From the NCBI GenBank assembly GCA_035948315.1, contig DASZJG010000073.1:124001-188000 (forward strand): 64,000 bases of DNA. Direction: 5' to 3'. This stretch comes from CAJCJE01 sp035948315 (GTDB taxonomy: Bacteria > Actinomycetota > Actinomycetes > Mycobacteriales > Pseudonocardiaceae). Made by a program: the position numbers and the translations under genes. Position 1 is the first letter of the stretch; each line of letters begins with the position of its first letter. Positions 7,248 to 16,146 of this stretch are shown here, piece after piece. The notes below the pieces were generated by a model. That model had not been told where the DNA came from, made no database searches, and saw only the letters and a program-made list of their open reading frames with translations.

Positions 7248-9236
7248 TTATTCGGCCGGAGTCCAGCTGAGGATGCCGGTGTACGGGCTCTGGATGCCGG
7301 CCGCGCTGATGATGCCGGCCGGGATCTGGCTCGCGCTGGTGATGTTGGTGTTGTTCGCGATCAGCACCGACTTGGCGTTGTAGTTGGCCGGGCCGTTGGT
7401 CCAGTAGTTGTGCTCGATGTCCAACGGGTCGTAGGTGCCGTTGTCGAGGGTGTAGTTGGTGTGGTTGCTGCCCCACACGTTCGCGTTGATGTTGTACTCG
7501 GCGTTGCCGGTGATGGTGATGTAGCTGGCTCCGTTGTCCGTGTAGATGCCGTGGCCCTTGGTGCTGACCTGGTCGTGGATCACGTTGCCGGTGAGGTGCT
7601 CGCCGGTCGCCAGGCTGGTTCCGGTGATGCCGTTGGTGTAGATGCCGCCGCCGTCGCCGAGCACGGACATGTGGTTGTCGATGAGGTTGTCGGTGAAGGC
7701 GTTGCCGTGCGAGTAGTTCGGCTCGGCGGGCAGCTTCACCTTGTCCGGCCAGCCGCCCCAGCCGACCGAGATGCCGGTGTAGGGCACGTGGTCGATCTGG
7801 TTGTTCGCGAAGGTCGAGTCCGCAACATAGCCGACGTCGATGGCGACGCCGCCGTGGTATTCATCGGCGATGTCGGTGAAATGGCTGTCCTTGATGGTGT
7901 TGCCGGTGGTCTGCTGCGCCGCGCTCGGCTCGTTGGCGTCCACGCCGCCGACGTCGAGGCCGTTGCCGGAGATGTCGGTGAACACGCAGGCGGTCACGGT
8001 GTCGTTCTGCGAGCCGTCACCGAGATCCAGGCCGGCCGCGCCGAGATGCACGAAGTAGTCGTGGTCGAAATGGATGTTCCTGTCGTAGCCGAGGCTGATG
8101 TTGCCGGGCATCTTGGTCCAGTCGCCGTACGGGCACGTCCCCCCGCTGACATAGGTGCACAGGCCCTGCGTCACGTAGCCGGTGTCGCCGGTGATCGTGT
8201 AGGTCGCCTGGATCTCGGAGAATCCGGTGGGCGTGTTCGGCGTGGTGTCGGTGGCGTAGGAGAACTGGATGCCCTGGAAGCCGATGCCCGAGACGGGCGC
8301 GCCCGCGCTGCCGTGGATGGACAGCAGGGTTTGCAGGCCGGCCGCTTCCACGTCCGCGTTCGCCAGGTTCTCGCCGCTGCGCGGGATGTAGTAGACCTCG
8401 TGCGCGGTGGGGTCGAGGTACCACTGGCCGGGCTTGGCGAGCAGCGGGTAGGCGTTCTCGACCGAGGTCGGCGATTCGGTGACGGACTGGCGGCCGACCA
8501 GCTCGACCGTGCGGCCGGAGCCGTCGGTGCGCATGACGCGCTTGGTGGAGTTGTTCCAGCACGGCTGCGCCATGGTGATCGCGGTCGAGGTGATCTTGGC
8601 GACCGGGCAGCGCGGTTCGGTCCAGGCGCCGAGGCCGCCCTGATAGACGAACTCGATGCCGCTCTGGTTGGCCCAGCCGGCCATCGGGTCACCGGCGGAC
8701 GTGGTGTAGCCGGTGGACGTCTGGGTGACCTTGACCGGGATCGCGCCGCTGGCGCGCGGCGCGCGGGTGCCGTTCACGTAGAGCTGGCGGGTGCTCAGGC
8801 CGGCGGGCGCGGGCGCGGCCCAGATGTTCTTGCCGGAGTCGTGCACGGTCCAGCCGGTGATCCTGGTGCCACCGCTGATCACCGGAGCGGCGCCGGACTC
8901 CGCGCGCCACCAGATGTCGCCGTTGGTACCGGAGTCGGCGGTGGTGAAGGTCAGCGGCGCACTCAGGCGGTAGTCACCGCCCGCCAAGTTCACCGTCACC
9001 GGACCGGAGGTCGCCTGGTCGACGGCGCGTACCGCGGCCTGCGCCTTCGTCAGCGTCTGGAACGGGCTGGCCTGGCTGGTGCCGGAATTGCTGTCGCTAC
9101 CGGTGGGCGAAACGTAGAAGTTCACCGGAGCCGGCGCGGCTCCCACGGCTGGACCGCTGGTCAGCACGGCGGCGACGCCCAGTGCCGCGCAGGCGGCCAT
9201 GGCCAGCATGGTCCGAGGTTTGACAACCGACCGCAT
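7248..9236 (-). CDS. Secreted right-handed parallel beta-helix protein (probable polysaccharide-active)
   Basis: A 662-residue secreted protein. A signal peptide (MRSVVKPRTMLAMAAC..., to about residue 34, AVGAA) is followed by FYVSPTGSDSNSGTSQASPF, the DUF1565-like entry common to actinobacterial beta-helix enzymes. PbH1-type repeats run through the C-terminal half, rich in Asn/Asp/Gly turns such as GNTIKDSHFTDIADEYHGG and TFANNQIDHVPYTGISVGWG. The fold is that of pectate lyases and related glycan lyases or hydrolases; the substrate cannot be told. The ATG at 9236 has GAGGGAG upstream and is chosen over a start at 9347 that would spoil the signal peptide. Standing alone, it is divergent from the 6-phosphogluconate dehydrogenase gene. 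Confidence 0.85.
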   Translation of the reverse strand: MRSVVKPRTMLAMAACAALGVAAVLTSGPAVGAAPAPVNFYVSPTGSDSNSGTSQASPFQTLTKAQAAVRAVDQATSGPVTVNLAGGDYRLSAPLTFTTADSGTNGDIWWRAESGAAPVISGGTRITGWTVHDSGKNIWAAPAPAGLSTRQLYVNGTRAPRASGAIPVKVTQTSTGYTTSAGDPMAGWANQSGIEFVYQGGLGAWTEPRCPVAKITSTAITMAQPCWNNSTKRVMRTDGSGRTVELVGRQSVTESPTSVENAYPLLAKPGQWYLDPTAHEVYYIPRSGENLANADVEAAGLQTLLSIHGSAGAPVSGIGFQGIQFSYATDTTPNTPTGFSEIQATYTITGDTGYVTQGLCTYVSGGTCPYGDWTKMPGNISLGYDRNIHFDHDYFVHLGAAGLDLGDGSQNDTVTACVFTDISGNGLDVGGVDANEPSAAQQTTGNTIKDSHFTDIADEYHGGVAIDVGYVADSTFANNQIDHVPYTGISVGWGGWPDKVKLPAEPNYSHGNAFTDNLIDNHMSVLGDGGGIYTNGITGTSLATGEHLTGNVIHDQVSTKGHGIYTDNGASYITITGNAEYNINANVWGSNHTNYTLDNGTYDPLDIEHNYWTNGPANYNAKSVLIANNTNITSASQIPAGIISAAGIQSPYTGILSWTPAE

Positions 9237-9490
9237 CTCGACTCCCTCGTCGATGTTGGGGTGAGCAGGGGTTGATCGCGCCGATAGATAGGATGTCTTA
9301 GTGATCATGTGATGGCAATGGGCCGTCTTTAACAGCACTTTTATCACGTCGTACTAGTAAGCCAGATTGCCTAATAGGGCACACATCGGACCTATCTCGG
9401 TCGTCTGGAACCACCTGGGCATTGCGGCCCAGGACAGGGAAAACTGAACGGCGGAGATCTCACGACGTTGAAGGGCAGCAGAGGAAAGAC
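9237..9490. other. Divergent intergenic region between the beta-helix gene and gnd
   Basis: About 250 bases without a gene and more AT-rich than its surroundings. It holds GATAGATAGGATGTCTTAGT (about 9281-9300) and TGATCATGTGA just after it, which could serve as operator or -10 material for the beta-helix gene. No clear -35/-10 pair stands out for either direction. Confidence 0.35.
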
Positions 9491-10930
9491 ATGAGCGAGC
9501 AAGCAAAGATCGGCGTGACCGGCCTCGCGGTGATGGGCCGGAACCTGGCACGCAATCTCGCCCGGCACGGCCACGTGGTCGCGGTGCACAACCGCTCCGA
9601 GGAGCGCACCAGGAGCCTGGTGGAGAACTTCAGCTCGGAGGGCACGTTCGTGCCCGCGTACTCGGCGCAGGATTTCGTGAACTCCCTCGAACGCCCGCGC
9701 CGCGTCGTGGTGATGGTCAAGGCGGGCGAGCCGACCGACGCGGTCATCGACGAGTTCGCGCCGCTGCTCGAACCGGGCGACATGATCGTGGACGCGGGCA
9801 ACGCGCACTTCGCGGACACCCGGCGCCGCGAGGCCGCGCTGCGCGCCAAGGGCATCCACTTCGTCGGCACCGGCGTGTCCGGCGGCGAGGAGGGCGCGCT
9901 GCACGGGCCGAGCATCATGCCCGGCGGCTCCCCCGAGTCCTACGAGGCGCTCGGCCCGCTGCTGGAGGACATCTCCGCCAAGGTCGACGGCGAGCCGTGC
10001 TGCACGCACATCGGCCCGGACGGTGCCGGCCACTTCGTGAAGATGGTGCACAACGGCATCGAGTACTCGGACATGCAGCTGATCGCCGAGGCGTACGACC
10101 TGCTGCGCAACGCGCTGGGCCTGTCCCCCGCCGAGATCGCCGACGTCATGCGCACCTGGAACACCGGGCGGCTCAACTCCTACCTGATCGAGATCACCGC
10201 CGAGGTGCTCTCGCACGTGGACGCCAAGACCGGCAAGCCGTTCGTGGACATCGTCGCCGACCAGGCCGAGCAGAAGGGCACCGGCCGCTGGACCGTGCAG
10301 ATCGCGCTCGACCTGGGCAGCCCGGTCAGCGGCATCGCCGAGGCCGTGTTCGCCCGGTCCCTGTCCGGCAGCGCGGACCTGCGGGTCGCCGCGCGCGGCC
10401 TGGCCGGACCGTCCGGCGGGAAGCTGACCGGTTCGGCGGCCGAAACCTTCGCGGCCGACGTGGAGCAGGCGCTGTATGCGGCCAAGGTGGTCGCCTACGC
10501 GCAGGGCTTCAACCAGATCCAGGCCGGCAGCACCGAGTACGGCTGGAACATCGACCTCGCCTCGCTGGCCACCATCTGGCGCGGTGGCTGCATCATCAGG
10601 GCGGAGTTCCTCAACGAGATCCGCAACGCCTACACCAACGATCCGAAGCTGCCCACCCTGCTCACCGACGCGACGTTCGCCGAGTCGGTCGCGGGCGCGC
10701 AGGACTCGTGGCGCAACGTGGTCAGCACGGCCGCGCGGCTGGGCATCCCGTCGCCGGGCCTGAGCACCGCGCTGTCCTACTACGACGGGCTGCGCGCGGC
10801 CCGCCTGCCCGCCGCGCTGATCCAGGGCCAGCGCGACTTCTTCGGCGCGCACACCTACCGCAGGGTCGACGCCGAGGGCACCTTCCACACGCTGTGGGCC
10901 ACCGACGACCGGGCCGAGCAGCAGGCCTGA
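9491..10930 (+). CDS. gnd: 6-phosphogluconate dehydrogenase, decarboxylating (NADP-type, long form)
   Basis: A 479-residue cytoplasmic enzyme of the oxidative pentose phosphate pathway; it converts 6-phosphogluconate to ribulose 5-phosphate, CO2 and NADPH. The Rossmann fingerprint GLAVMGRNLARNLARHG lies at about residues 10-26, with VHNRSEER after the second strand, a pattern of NADP-dependent enzymes. The substrate signature GVSGGEEGALHGPSIMPGG is near 129-147, and GHFVKMVHNGIEYSDMQLI contains the catalytic Lys and Asn. The length and C-terminal tail (YRRVDAEGTFHTLW) fit the long 470-residue class. The ATG at 9491 has AGAGGAAAG upstream. A perfect intrinsic terminator follows immediately. 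Confidence 0.97.
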   Translation: MSEQAKIGVTGLAVMGRNLARNLARHGHVVAVHNRSEERTRSLVENFSSEGTFVPAYSAQDFVNSLERPRRVVVMVKAGEPTDAVIDEFAPLLEPGDMIVDAGNAHFADTRRREAALRAKGIHFVGTGVSGGEEGALHGPSIMPGGSPESYEALGPLLEDISAKVDGEPCCTHIGPDGAGHFVKMVHNGIEYSDMQLIAEAYDLLRNALGLSPAEIADVMRTWNTGRLNSYLIEITAEVLSHVDAKTGKPFVDIVADQAEQKGTGRWTVQIALDLGSPVSGIAEAVFARSLSGSADLRVAARGLAGPSGGKLTGSAAETFAADVEQALYAAKVVAYAQGFNQIQAGSTEYGWNIDLASLATIWRGGCIIRAEFLNEIRNAYTNDPKLPTLLTDATFAESVAGAQDSWRNVVSTAARLGIPSPGLSTALSYYDGLRAARLPAALIQGQRDFFGAHTYRRVDAEGTFHTLWATDDRAEQQA

Positions 10931-10942
10931 GCCCGACAACGA

Positions 10943-10975
10943 CAATGCCCGGCCTGGATCCCAGGCCGGGCATTG
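10943..10975 (+). terminator. Intrinsic terminator after gnd
   Basis: Perfect 15-base stem, CAATGCCCGGCCTGG / CCAGGCCGGGCATTG, with a three-base loop ATC, 13 bases after the gnd stop. It lacks a U-tract, as usual in actinomycetes. It could also stop transcripts coming from the HtrA side. Confidence 0.85.
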
Positions 10976-11041
10976 TGATGAACAAACGCGTGGGGCGCCC
11001 CGTTCCCGCCGGGACACCCCACACCTGGGGGAAAGCTGTGC

Positions 11042-12580
11042 TCAGCCTGCCGGGCCGTTGGCCAGTTGCAGGGTCGTGGTGTGCGACTGCCCCTGCGGGT
11101 CGGTCCAGCCGAGGGTGACCTTGTCGCCCGGGTGGTACTGCTGGATCGCGGTGGTCAACGCGTCGGACGAGCTGATCGCCTTGCCGTTGAGCGAGGTGAT
11201 CACGTCGCCGTCGGTCAGACCCGCCTGGTCGGCCGGGGTGCCGGCGACCGTGCCGGACACGTTGGCGCCCGGCACCGTCGAGCCGTTGCCGAACTGGCTG
11301 CCGCCCTGACCACCCTGGCCACCCTGGCCATTGCCGAACTGGCCGTTGCCCTGGCCGCCGGAGCTGACCTTCACACCGAGGAACCCGGTCGCGCCGATGT
11401 GGATGGTCGCCGTGGTCTGCTTGGCGAAGATCTGCCTGCCGATGTTGGCGGCCTTGTTGATCGGGATGGCGAAGCCCGCGCCGGACTGGCTGGCCTGGAT
11501 CTGCGTGCCGGCCGAGGCCGCGGTGTCGATGCCGATCACCTGGCCGGAGGTGTTCACCAGCGGACCACCCGAGTCACCGGGCTGCACGTTCGCGTTGACC
11601 TGGATCAACCCGGTCAGCTGCTCGGAGGTGCCGTCCGAGTCGTCGGACGCGGTGATCGACTGGTTGAGGTCGGTCACGGTGCCGCCGGCCACGCTGGGCG
11701 TGCCGCCGACGCCACCGGCGTTGCCGATCGCCACGATCTGCTGGTTCACGGTCACCTTGGTGGAGTCGGCCAGTGTCGCCGTCTTCAACCCGGACGCGTT
11801 CACCAGTTGCAGGACCGCGACGTCGTCGGAGCGGTCGTAGCCGACCACGTTGGCCTGGTAGGTCTGGTTGTTGCCGATGTCGGTCACGGAGATCTGGGTC
11901 GCCCCGTTGATCACGTGGTTGTTGGTCAGGATCTCCCCGTTGGGGGTGAGCACGATGCCGGTGCCGGCCGCGCGCTCGTTGGCGTCGCCGAGCGTGGTGT
12001 TGACGTCCACGATGCCCGGGTCGACGCCGGCCGCGATCTGCGCGGCGTTGGTCGGGCCGCCCGCCGCGTTCGACGTGGTCGGGCCGCTCTGGCTGCCGCC
12101 CTGGCCCTGCGACCCGCCGTTGCCATTGCCGTTGCCGTAGTTCGGGTCGTTGAACCCGCCGGAACCGTTGTTGTTGTTCGAGTACGGCGACTGGTTGGCG
12201 GAGTTGCTGCTGCTCGGCGACCAGATCGAGCGGCCGATGGCGAGGCCGGCGAGCGCCGCGGTGATCATGGTGACGATGATCATCGCGAAGGTCGCCGCAC
12301 CGCGCCGCTTCGGAGGTGGGGGAACCTGCCCCTGCGGCGGCCAGTAGGCGGTCTGCTGCTGCCAACTGCCCGCCGGGTTGTGATAGGCGGTCGGTCCCGA
12401 CTGTCCCCAGATCCCGGAGTGCTCACCAGGGGGCGGTGCCGAACCGGGCCAGCCTGCGCCGGGCGCGCCCGGCTGGGGCTGGTGGTACGGGTAGTGCGAT
12501 GCCTCGCCATACCCGGGCATGCCCATCCCGCCATGGGTGGGCTCGGTCCCACCCGACGGGCGCTGGTCGTCCTCGCTCAT
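11042..12580 (-). CDS. HtrA-family membrane-anchored serine protease with PDZ domain
   Basis: A 512-residue S1C protease. A Pro/Gly/Gln-rich cytoplasmic leader (1-93) precedes one transmembrane helix (about 97-117), then an Asn/Gly/Ser-rich linker (120-175). The trypsin-like domain has the full triad: His222 in TNNHVI, Asp253 in SDDVAVLQL and Ser337 in GDSGGPL. A single PDZ domain occupies the C-terminus (about 400-512), interrupted by a Gly/Gln-rich stretch. Such proteases degrade misfolded extracytoplasmic proteins; the mycobacterial PepD is comparable. The ATG at 12580 has GAGAGGAGG seven bases upstream. It lies downstream of, and on the same strand as, the two-component system and two glycosyltransferases, which suggests one envelope-stress unit. 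Confidence 0.92.
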   Translation of the reverse strand: MSEDDQRPSGGTEPTHGGMGMPGYGEASHYPYHQPQPGAPGAGWPGSAPPPGEHSGIWGQSGPTAYHNPAGSWQQQTAYWPPQGQVPPPPKRRGAATFAMIIVTMITAALAGLAIGRSIWSPSSSNSANQSPYSNNNNGSGGFNDPNYGNGNGNGGSQGQGGSQSGPTTSNAAGGPTNAAQIAAGVDPGIVDVNTTLGDANERAAGTGIVLTPNGEILTNNHVINGATQISVTDIGNNQTYQANVVGYDRSDDVAVLQLVNASGLKTATLADSTKVTVNQQIVAIGNAGGVGGTPSVAGGTVTDLNQSITASDDSDGTSEQLTGLIQVNANVQPGDSGGPLVNTSGQVIGIDTAASAGTQIQASQSGAGFAIPINKAANIGRQIFAKQTTATIHIGATGFLGVKVSSGGQGNGQFGNGQGGQGGQGGSQFGNGSTVPGANVSGTVAGTPADQAGLTDGDVITSLNGKAISSSDALTTAIQQYHPGDKVTLGWTDPQGQSHTTTLQLANGPAG

Positions 12581-12682
12581 CCGGGACCTCCTCTCCGGTT
12601 CTCGGAACACTCGCACTGTCGTTGACTCAACCAGTACACCGCCGGTTCCTGAGAATTCTCTTACCTTGGTCTGTGGACCTGA

Positions 12683-14800
12683 TTAGGAACTGGGCTTGGT
12701 CAGGTCGTAGACGGTCTGACCGCCGACGGTCGTCTTGGTGTAGTGCGACTCGACCCAGCTGGTGATGGCGCTGGCATCGCCGCTGTCGCGACCGCCGAAC
12801 CCACCGCCGGAGCCGCCGTCACGTCCCGGGAACCGGCCGCCACCAGGCGCTCCGCCGCCGTTCGTGCCGCTCGCGCCACCGGGGCCGCCGCCCGGGAACT
12901 GACCACCACCAGGGAAACCTCCGCTCGACGAGCCGCTCGGCGCGTCACCCCGAGTGAACCCACCATTACCACCGCGCAAACCTCCACCGCCACCGGGACC
13001 GCCGCCGACCACGAAGTAGTGGATCTTGCCCGCCTTCACGTCCTGCTCGAACTGGGCCAGCGTCGGCGACGGGTCGCTGCCGGTGAAGCCGCCGATGGCC
13101 ATCACGGCCTTCCCGCTCGCCAACTCCAGCGGTGCCGCGGAGTTCGCGCTGACCACGGCCGCCGCCCAGGTGTTGTTGGTGGCCTTGAGCAGGTTGGTGA
13201 GCGCGCTGCCGGTGGTGGCGTCGTCACGACCGCCGAACCCGCCGCCGCCCGGACCGCCACGGCCGCCGAAGGACCCACTGTCGCTCGGGCCGGACGTGGG
13301 GATGGCGCCGGAGTGCGGCTGGCCCGCGGTGTCCACCGCGTACGCGGCCGAGGCCGCCACTCCGGTGAGCGCGCTGACCAGCAGCAGCACCGTTGCCGAA
13401 CGGGCCGAGCGGCGCACCCCGATCATCAGCGCGATCGCGACCGCGACCGCGGCGACCAGCACCACGTAGCGCAGCGCCGGCAGCCAGTCCGGGGTGCGGT
13501 CCAGCAGCACGAAGTCCCAGATTCCGGTGGCCGCGACCATCAGCGCGAGCGACGCGCGGATCAGCGGGTTCGCCCGACCCCGCCACAGCTCCCGGCCGGC
13601 GACCGCGACCAGCGCGCCGATCGCCGGGGCCAGCGCGATCATGTAGTAGGGGTGGATGGTGCCCTGCATGAAGCTGAACACCACACCGGTGACCAGCAGC
13701 CAGCCGCCCCACAGGATCAGGCCGGCGCGAGCCCGGTCGGTGCGCGGCGCCTTCCTGCTGAACCACAGCCCGGCCACCAGCGCGATCAGCGCGGCCGGCA
13801 GCAGCCAGGAGATCTCGGTGCCGAAGCTGGAACCGAACAGCCTGCCGATGCCCGGGTTGCCACCGAACGACACATTCCCGCCACCGCCGAAACCGCCGCC
13901 CCCGCCGCCGCCCCCGCCATTGCCGCTGCCACCGAGGATGCGGCCGAGGCCGTTGTAGCCGAGCGCGAGTTCCAGCAGGCTGTTGTTTGTCGAGCCGCCG
14001 ATGTACGGGCGCGCGTCGGCGGGCCAGATCGCGACCAGCGCCACGTACCAGCCTGCCGAGACCACCAGCGCGACGGTCGCGGCGAGCACATGCCGGATGC
14101 GCAGGCCGAGCCGGGTCGGCGCGGCGATCAGGTAGACCAGCGCGAACGCGGGCAGCACCAGGAACGCCTGGAGCATCTTGGTGAGGAACCCGAAGCCGAT
14201 CAGCACCCCGGCCAGCATCAGCCACTTCGGGCTGGCCTTCTCGGTGGCGCGCACGACGCAGTAGGCGCCCGCGACGAGCAGCAGCACCAGGATGGCGTCC
14301 GGGTTGTTGAACCGGAACATCAGCGCGGCGACCGGTGTCAGCGCGAGCGCGGCACCGGCGAACAGACCGGCCGCCGGCCCGGACCAGCGCCGCACAGCCG
14401 CGTGCAGCAGCCCGACCGAGGCCACGCCGGCCAGCGCGTCCGGCACCAGCATGCTCCAGGAGTTGAAGCCGAAGATCCGCGCGGACAGGCCCATCACCCA
14501 GAATGCGGCGGGCGGCTTGTCCACGGTGATGGCATTGCTGGAGTCGAGCGAGCCGAACAGCCACGCCTTCCAGCTCTGCGTGCCGGCCTGCACGGCGGCC
14601 GCGTAGAAGCTGTTGGCGTTGCCGGACGCACCCAGGTCCCAGAGGTAGAGCAGGGCGGTGCCGGCGAGCAGCACCAGCAGAGCCGGGCGGGCCCAGCGCG
14701 GATCCTCCGCGGGTCCGCGCAGCAGCCTGGCGAACCGGCCGCCGCGCGGGGTTTCGGTGCCGGGTGTGGCCACGGCGTTGGTGATGGTGGTCGTTGCCAT
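12683..14800 (-). CDS. PMT/ArnT-like (GT39-family) polytopic glycosyltransferase with Gly-rich extracytoplasmic region
   Basis: A 705-residue integral membrane protein. The N-terminal half has many hydrophobic segments and the loop KPPAAFWVMGLSARIFG, typical of PMT_2-type enzymes that use polyprenyl-phosphate sugars. YYMIALAPAIGALVA, later, is the usual (P)YYxxxLAPA motif of the family. A Gly-rich loop (about 285-310) and a long Gly/Pro-rich C-terminal region (about 500-680) are unusual; the very end, SHYTKTTVGGQTVYDLT, is the conserved C-terminal patch of actinobacterial members. It would transfer a sugar from a lipid carrier to a protein or glycan outside the membrane. The upstream GT2-GtrA protein could make and flip that lipid-linked sugar. 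Confidence 0.85.
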   Translation of the reverse strand: MATTTITNAVATPGTETPRGGRFARLLRGPAEDPRWARPALLVLLAGTALLYLWDLGASGNANSFYAAAVQAGTQSWKAWLFGSLDSSNAITVDKPPAAFWVMGLSARIFGFNSWSMLVPDALAGVASVGLLHAAVRRWSGPAAGLFAGAALALTPVAALMFRFNNPDAILVLLLVAGAYCVVRATEKASPKWLMLAGVLIGFGFLTKMLQAFLVLPAFALVYLIAAPTRLGLRIRHVLAATVALVVSAGWYVALVAIWPADARPYIGGSTNNSLLELALGYNGLGRILGGSGNGGGGGGGGGFGGGGNVSFGGNPGIGRLFGSSFGTEISWLLPAALIALVAGLWFSRKAPRTDRARAGLILWGGWLLVTGVVFSFMQGTIHPYYMIALAPAIGALVAVAGRELWRGRANPLIRASLALMVAATGIWDFVLLDRTPDWLPALRYVVLVAAVAVAIALMIGVRRSARSATVLLLVSALTGVAASAAYAVDTAGQPHSGAIPTSGPSDSGSFGGRGGPGGGGFGGRDDATTGSALTNLLKATNNTWAAAVVSANSAAPLELASGKAVMAIGGFTGSDPSPTLAQFEQDVKAGKIHYFVVGGGPGGGGGLRGGNGGFTRGDAPSGSSSGGFPGGGQFPGGGPGGASGTNGGGAPGGGRFPGRDGGSGGGFGGRDSGDASAITSWVESHYTKTTVGGQTVYDLTKPSS

Positions 14801-14837
14801 GATCTCGTGTTTCTCCTGGAGGGGGTGGTGAGAAAAG

Positions 14838-16082
14838 TCAGCGTTGGGCGCGGAAGACCCAGCCGCGCAGCAGCAGGAAGCGCACGACCGTGGCCAGCAG
14901 GTTGGCCAGCACCAGCACGATCAGTTCGGGAATCCGGCCGGGCGTTCCGGTGATCAGTTGCAGCAGCGCGAGTGAGCCGCTGGTCAGGCCGAGGCCGATG
15001 CCGAACACCAGCAGGCCCTGGAACTGGTGCAGCCCGGCGCCCGCCCGGCCGCGCACGTCGAAGGTGACCCTGCGGTTGACGGCGGTGTTCGCGACCGCGC
15101 TGATCAGCAGCGCCAACAGGTTGGCCGCCTGCGCGCCCATCGCGTTGCGCAGCAACACGAACAGCAGCAGGTAGAGCAGCGTGCTGAACACGCCCACCGC
15201 GGCGAACCGGATGACCTGTCTGGTCAACCCGGCAGGCACGCCCGGGACCGGCGCGGGCATGTCGCGGCCGAGTTGGTGGCGCAGCTCGCTGATCGGCAGC
15301 GCACCGGTGGCGAACGCCCTGCCGAGCCGAGCGACGCCCTTGAGGTCGGCGAGCGCGGTCGAGACGATGTCGACCCGGCTGTCCGGGTCGTCCACCCAGT
15401 CCACCGGGACCTCGTGGATGCGCAGCCGCGCGCGCTGAGCGAGCACCAGCAGTTCGGTGTCGAAGAACCAGCCGGGGTCGGCGACCAACGGAAGCAGATG
15501 CCGGGCCACGTCCGCGCGGATGGCCTTGAACCCGCACTGCGCGTCGGAGAACCGCACGAACAGCGCGGAGCGCAGGATCAGGTTGTAGCAGCGGGAGATG
15601 AACTCCCGCTTGGCACCGCGCACCACCCGCGCTCCCCTGGCCAGCCTGCTGCCGATGGCCAGATCGGAATGGCCGGAGATCAGCGGGGCGACCAGCGGCA
15701 GCAGCGCGGCGAGATCGGTGGACAGGTCGACGTCCATGTAGGCGAGCACGGCGGCGTCCGAGGCGGACCAGACCGCGCGCAGCGCCCGGCCTCTGCCCTT
15801 CTGCTCCAGCCGAACGCTTTCGACCTCAAGGAACTCCTCGGCCAGATCGTGCGCGATGACCGGGGTCGCGTCGATGCTGGCGTTGTCCGCCACGGTGATC
15901 CGGAACGGGTACGGGAAGTGCTCGGTCAGGTAGGTGTGCAGCCTGCGCACGCATGGCGCCAGGTCCTGCTCCTCGTTGTAGACGGGGATCACCACGTCCA
16001 AAACGGGCCGGCCGCCGCCGGTCGCGACGCGCGGCATCGGGAGAGGCACGGCGGCTGGCGGATTCCGGTAGCTCGTCTGCAT
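14838..16082 (-). CDS. Bifunctional GT2 glycosyltransferase / GtrA flippase-like protein
   Basis: About 414 residues. The N-terminal part is a DPM1/GtrB-like GT2 enzyme: VVIPVYNEEQDLAPCVRRL opens the nucleotide-binding fold, and YMDVDLSTD holds the DxD-type metal site. The C-terminal 130 residues form four transmembrane helices of the GtrA family (VIRFAAVGVFSTLLYLLLF onwards). The fusion would load a sugar on polyprenyl phosphate and help move it outward for the PMT-type enzyme encoded 37 bases downstream. Two starts are possible. ATG 16082 is preferred because a PhoP-box-like repeat ends exactly 34 bases upstream of it, the same distance as at the response regulator gene. GTG 16091 is the alternative. 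Confidence 0.88.
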   Translation of the reverse strand: MQTSYRNPPAAVPLPMPRVATGGGRPVLDVVIPVYNEEQDLAPCVRRLHTYLTEHFPYPFRITVADNASIDATPVIAHDLAEEFLEVESVRLEQKGRGRALRAVWSASDAAVLAYMDVDLSTDLAALLPLVAPLISGHSDLAIGSRLARGARVVRGAKREFISRCYNLILRSALFVRFSDAQCGFKAIRADVARHLLPLVADPGWFFDTELLVLAQRARLRIHEVPVDWVDDPDSRVDIVSTALADLKGVARLGRAFATGALPISELRHQLGRDMPAPVPGVPAGLTRQVIRFAAVGVFSTLLYLLLFVLLRNAMGAQAANLLALLISAVANTAVNRRVTFDVRGRAGAGLHQFQGLLVFGIGLGLTSGSLALLQLITGTPGRIPELIVLVLANLLATVVRFLLLRGWVFRAQR

Positions 16083-16115
16083 GACCTCCACCGTCGAGGT
16101 CGTCGCTATGCCGGT

Positions 16116-16144
16116 TGTGTGCCTTTGCTGTGCCAGCGCTGTGA
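16116..16144 (-). promoter_or_regulatory. PhoP-box-like triple direct repeat upstream of the GT2-GtrA gene
   Basis: On the coding strand three heptamers follow with 4-base gaps, an 11-base period: TCACAGC, GCACAGC, GCACACA. The first equals the TCACAGC core reported for mycobacterial PhoP. It lies between the histidine kinase stop and the glycosyltransferase start, so the glycosyltransferases likely have their own promoter. Binding by the neighbouring response regulator is inferred. Confidence 0.65.
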
Positions 16145-16146
16145 GA

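Noticed and set aside
7065..9275. Long open frames on the strand opposite the beta-helix gene
   Set aside because: Arg/Gly/Val/Asp-rich composition typical of antisense frames in GC-rich DNA; the other strand has signal peptide and repeats.
12743..14953. 736-residue open frame opposite the PMT-type gene
   Set aside because: Shadow frame without any domain; no ribosome binding site.
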